64,000 bases of DNA from NCBI RefSeq assembly GCF_032118995.1, contig NC_092657.1, forward strand, positions 6,340,391-6,404,390, read 5' to 3'. Each line of letters opens with the position of its first letter. Position 1 is the stretch's first letter. Shown here in pieces: positions 60,577-64,000 of this stretch. A program made the translations under genes and the position numbers. The stretch comes from Asterias amurensis. Its lineage: Eukaryota; Echinodermata; Asteroidea; Forcipulatida; Asteriidae. The notes under the pieces are model-generated. The model worked only from the letters and a program-made list of their open reading frames with translations. It searched no databases and had not been told where the DNA came from.

Positions 60577-62370
60577 TGCTACTCTCATACTTGGGCGAAT
60601 ATTCTTGCGAATTATTATGAATATTTGAAATTCGCGATGAATTCGCCCAAAAGTGACGATGCTTACGCATACCAACAGTACCAATAGCTTATACCAGTGC
60701 TTACGAAAATCGATGGCGAATTACCGTCTTCACAATCTTCGCTGAAATTTAGGAAGCGCTTCGTGTTGCCCCTCTCACAGAGTGGCGAATGTTCTTGCCA
60801 ACATGAATATTTGAACTGCGTGTAGAATTCGTCCAAAATGGCGGTTGGATAGTGAATATTTTCATATCGGTCTCACCCCTCGATCGTCCTCGGTCGCCCC
60901 TCTTCTCACCAATATCTTACAAATATATTACGAATACTTACCAACGCTTGCCAATACATTTATACGAACGTTGCAAACGCTTACGAACGCTTTACCAACG
61001 TTACCAATGCTTACGAAAATCACGCCGAATGACCGTCTTCGCAACATTCGCTGAAATTAACAAACCGGTTTGTAAATTTAGCTTTCTTCGTATAAGGAGG
61101 TGGGAAATAATTTGAGAACGTTCCGAATTTGTTACCAACGCTTACGAAGACACGGCGAAGCTGCGACGTTTGAGATTGTCAAATATTATGTCCTTCCGAT
61201 AGCATATTCGCTAACATTATGCTACTCTCACACTAGGGAGAATATGCTAGCGAATGTGCTTACGAACAAAAATATTTAACAATCGCTAAAACTTCGCCAC
61301 ATTCGCCACAAACTCACTACGTTCACAAGTTATTCTCCACCTCCTTACGAAGATCGGTCACTTTATGCTGCTCTCACACGGCGAAAAAAAAACTAGCGAA
61401 TATGCTTTCGGAAGGAAATATTCGGCAATCGCTCAAAGTTCGCAACATCCGCAGTGTCTTCGTAAGCGTTGGTATAACAAATTCGGGAATTTCACAATTT
61501 ACAAACCGGTTGGTAAATATCAGCGAATGTTGCGAAGACGGTCATTCGGCGTGATCTTCGTAAGCATTGGTATTGTTGGTAAAGCGTCGTAAGCGTTTGC
61601 AACGTTCGTAAAGGCATTGGTAAGCGTTGGTAAGCATTCGTAAGACATTCGTAAGATATTGGTAAAGAGAGGGCCGACCGAGGACGATCGAGGGTTGAGA
61701 CCGATAAGAAAATATTCACTATCCAACCGCCTTTTTGGACAAATTCAACGCGAAATTCAAATTTTCATGTACGCAAGAACATTCGCCACTCTGTGAGAGC
61801 GGCAATACGAAGCGCTTCCGTACATTCAGCGAATGTTGTGAAGACGGTAATTCGCCATCGATTTGCGTAAGCATTTGGTAAGCCATTGGTACTGTTGGTA
61901 AAGAGTGCGTATTATGCGTAAGATATTGGTAAGGAGAGGTTTAAAGACGACCGAGAACATAATATTCACTGTCAAATCGCAACTTTTGGGCGAACTCATC
62001 GCGAATTTCAAACATTCATATTCGCAAGATATTCGCCCAAATGTGAGATTAGCATTAAGGAGGTGGGAATAATTTGTAAACGTTCCGAATTGTAACCAAC
62101 GCTTACGAAAACACGGTGAAATATGCGATTTTTGAGCGATTGTCAAGTATTCCCTTCCGTTAGCATATTCGCTAGCATATTCCCCGCGAGAGAGCAACAT
62201 AAATTGACCGATCTTCGTAAGGAGGTGGATAATGACTTGTGAACGTATAATTTGTTATACCAATGCTATATGAAGACACGGCGAACGTTGCGAAGTTTCA
62301 GCGATTGTTAAATATTTCCGTTCGTAAGAACATTCGCTATTATATTCTCCCCAGTGTGAGAGTAGCATTA
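60577..62370. repeat. F8 inverted-repeat complex (~1.8 kb)
   Basis: Element ends GCTACTCTCACACT recur in plus orientation at about 60577, 61222 and (as GCTGCTCTCACACG) 61367, and inverted at about 62041-62056, 62195 and 62352-62369. Inner arms match in inverted orientation: 60775-61060 (ACCGTCTTCGCAACATTCGC region) with 61520-61800. Arms are rich in GCGAAT / ATTCGC and AAGCGTTGGTAA motifs. The matching 66-75 codon ORFs on both strands arise from this symmetry. At least three nested or partly deleted copies. Confidence 0.8.
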
Positions 62371-62594
62371 ATCATAAACACGCAAACATATCAATTCCGG
62401 CGAAACTTCAAAATCGTTCCAAGGTACAAAACGGAATCGACAGAATAGAAAAAAAACGAAGGTGCTAGTCAACATACATTTAGTTTACTCAGTGGTGTGA
62501 CAGCAACAAAAAAGTACACACATTTTGTATTTTTATCATGATAAGAGATTACGCAATAATTATTATGTGCACATACATCAGTAGCTAAACATAC
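62371..62594. other. Intronic
   Basis: Lies downstream of the 62595-62744 exon on the minus strand; no feature seen. Confidence 0.4.
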
Positions 62595-62744
62595 CTCCTT
62601 TACTTTCGTTCGGGCATCTGCTTTGAAGTTTCTCCATTGCTGATTTCACCCAGTAGTATTTGTTATAAGGCTGACCGGGATCCGGCTTGGGTACTGGACC
62701 GTTGTAAGACGACATCTTACGGCTCTCAACGATGCAAATGTTCG
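62595..62744 (-). CDS. Upstream exon of the EGF/discoidin gene, unknown module
   Basis: 150 bp, phase 1-1, acceptor TTTGTATTTCAG, donor GGAG|GTATGT. Encodes about 50 residues, NICIVESRKMSSYNGPVPKP, then a Tyr/Trp-rich YNKYYWVKSAMEKLQ and RCPNESKG, with two cysteines. No family recognised. Phase and the Asp formed at the junction (G|AT) link it cleanly to the EGF exon. Confidence 0.72.
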
Positions 62745-63045
62745 CTGAAATACAAAGTACATGAAAACGGAAAACAGTCATTACACTAAAATGACATCGT
62801 AACTTTTCACGCGTTAAGAACAAGAGTTAAGGCTTTTTTTCTTTTTGTATTTTTCGAAATTTACAAAAGACACAGACACATTATCAAAAGCAATAACTAA
62901 AAATCGAAAGGAGTAGAGAAGCAAAAACCTAAAAACAAATAAACATTTGCCACTCAACGCATATGTGTTTAATCCATGAGATGTTTTCGTCGATATGATC
63001 TACTAAGAATGTAGCACTCCTCACTTGTTACAGAGTGGTACAATT
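62745..63045. other. Intronic, nothing recognised
   Basis: Upstream of the 50-residue exon on the minus strand; further exons of the gene presumably lie beyond the right edge. Confidence 0.4.
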
Positions 63046-63440
63046 TAAAGACACTGTGGACACTCTTGATAACTGTCAAAGACCAGTCTTCTAACTTGTT
63101 GGTGTATCTCAACATATGCATAAAATAACAAACCTTTGAACATTTGAGCTCAATTGGTCGTCGAAGTTGCGAGATATTAAACATAATGAAAGAAAAACAA
63201 AAACACCCTTGCCACAGGAAGCTGCGTGCTTTCAGATGTTTGATTTCGAGACCTCAAATTTTAAACCTGGGGTCTCAAAATCAAATTCGTGGAAAATAAC
63301 TTTTCTCGAAAACTACATCACTTCAGAGGGAGCCGTTTCTCACATTGTGTTGTACTATCAACAGCTCCCCATTACTCGTCACTGTGTAGGGTTTTATGCT
63401 TATAATTATTTTGAGTAACTACCGATAGTGCTCTGCCTTT
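63046..63440. repeat. F1 MITE, full-length
   Basis: From ACACTGTGGACACTCTTGAT through the GAGACC/GGTCTC central block to AACTACCGATAGTGCTC. Confidence 0.8.
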
Positions 63441-63479
63441 TGCCTCACATGTCTGTTTCTTTGTACATGTCTGGTTTCT

Positions 63480-63712
63480 TTAGCTTCCCTGGGTCTCCTC
63501 GCGGTGCTCACTCGGGTTAGCCCCTGAAAAGAGCTAAACGAACGACCACTCACCGCTCTCGTGGTGACCTCATGCACCCGGGGCCAGCTCAAAAGCGACC
63601 CACTTCACAAGCAGGGCACTGGGAGCCCGGGTGTGCCCATGGGATGACGTCAAAGCTATTCGAACGCACCTGGGGAAGTCCGGGGTCGACCCAGGGAAGC
63701 TAAACGAACGCA
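63480..63712. repeat. Dispersed GC-rich repeat F10, second copy
   Basis: Same order of blocks as 59700-59950, ending GGGGTCGACCCAGGGAAGC. The TAGCTTCCCTGGG start is an inverted match to that end, so the element may have TIRs. Confidence 0.75.
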
Positions 63713-64000
63713 CCCATGTCTACCCGCTCCGCAGCGTTTCATTGTTACCTTTCAGCTTTTTTATTTCATAGGTATACCTTGGTTGAGCTTGTTGGTTATG
63801 ATAGACCAGAGTTAATGCCTCGTGTATCGGTGCCGAAGACCAATACTTAAGTTTGTACATGCCTGATATTTCACTGCTAAGTGCATGTATGAATGAGCTA
63901 CCAAATTACCTCAGAACCTGAGGCTGTGATATTTAGAAAGTATTATTTTTTGGCACAAAGTATAAAGTTTCAAAATACGAACAATCCCGATTCGGTTCTG
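63713..64000. other. No feature seen
   Basis: Ordinary AT-rich sequence to the edge of the window. Confidence 0.4.

Noticed and set aside
60845-61726. Paired 67-75 codon ORFs on opposite strands as a small gene family
   Set aside because: They are the two arms of the F8 inverted repeat; all frames are equally conserved.

Overview
The window is eukaryotic, from an invertebrate animal nuclear genome, most likely an echinoderm (sea-star-like guess; class not proven). The DNA is AT-rich and its few genes are split into small exons with GT/AG borders. They are animal families: an SLC7 amino-acid transporter, a Golgi carbohydrate sulfotransferase, and EGF, leucine-rich-repeat and discoidin modules. 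The rest is saturated with foldback (MITE-like) elements, non-LTR retrotransposons, one tRNA-derived SINE and very long microsatellites. Two LINE fragments carry a 2A-like NPGP motif near the ORF start, an arrangement first described in sea-urchin LINEs. There is no operon, CRISPR or other prokaryotic structure.

Layout. 1-11.7 kb: first coding exon of an SLC7 light-chain transporter (minus strand) in a field of foldback repeats, plus a 2A-bearing LINE fragment at 3.9-4.8 kb. 11.78-16.48 kb: a complete four-exon carbohydrate sulfotransferase gene (plus strand, about 348 residues), rebuilt here from splice sites and codon phase; intron 2 holds an ~860 bp tetranucleotide tract. 16.7-19.8 kb: a decayed L1/Tx1-type LINE. 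19.8-24.75 kb: a second copy of the sulfotransferase last exon (with part of intron 3), split by an antisense 3.75 kb CR1-like LINE. 24.6-44.2 kb: the main feature, a nested tandem array. A 381/427 bp sub-repeat (sulfotransferase 3' coding fragment + MITE fragment + LINE 5' end) is embedded in nine near-identical 1,923 bp higher-order units, each with a fresh copy of the sulfotransferase last exon and its splice acceptor. The array ends in a copy with the complete C-terminus at 44.2-44.9 kb. 45-52 kb: foldback elements and a jockey-like LINE nested inside one of them. 52-63 kb: dispersed minus-strand exons of a modular extracellular protein (unknown 50-residue module, EGF, then a three-exon discoidin domain), with two 72 bp LRR exons in the intron between EGF and discoidin, plus two giant trinucleotide tracts and a 1.8 kb inverted-repeat complex.

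How the parts relate. The sulfotransferase locus is the hub: transposon insertions into a duplicated last exon gave the breakpoints from which a coding-exon-derived, satellite-like array grew. All ten array copies keep an intact acceptor in the same phase as the upstream gene, so they could act as alternative terminal exons; this is untested. Exon models come from reading splice signals and phase by eye. No database search was run.
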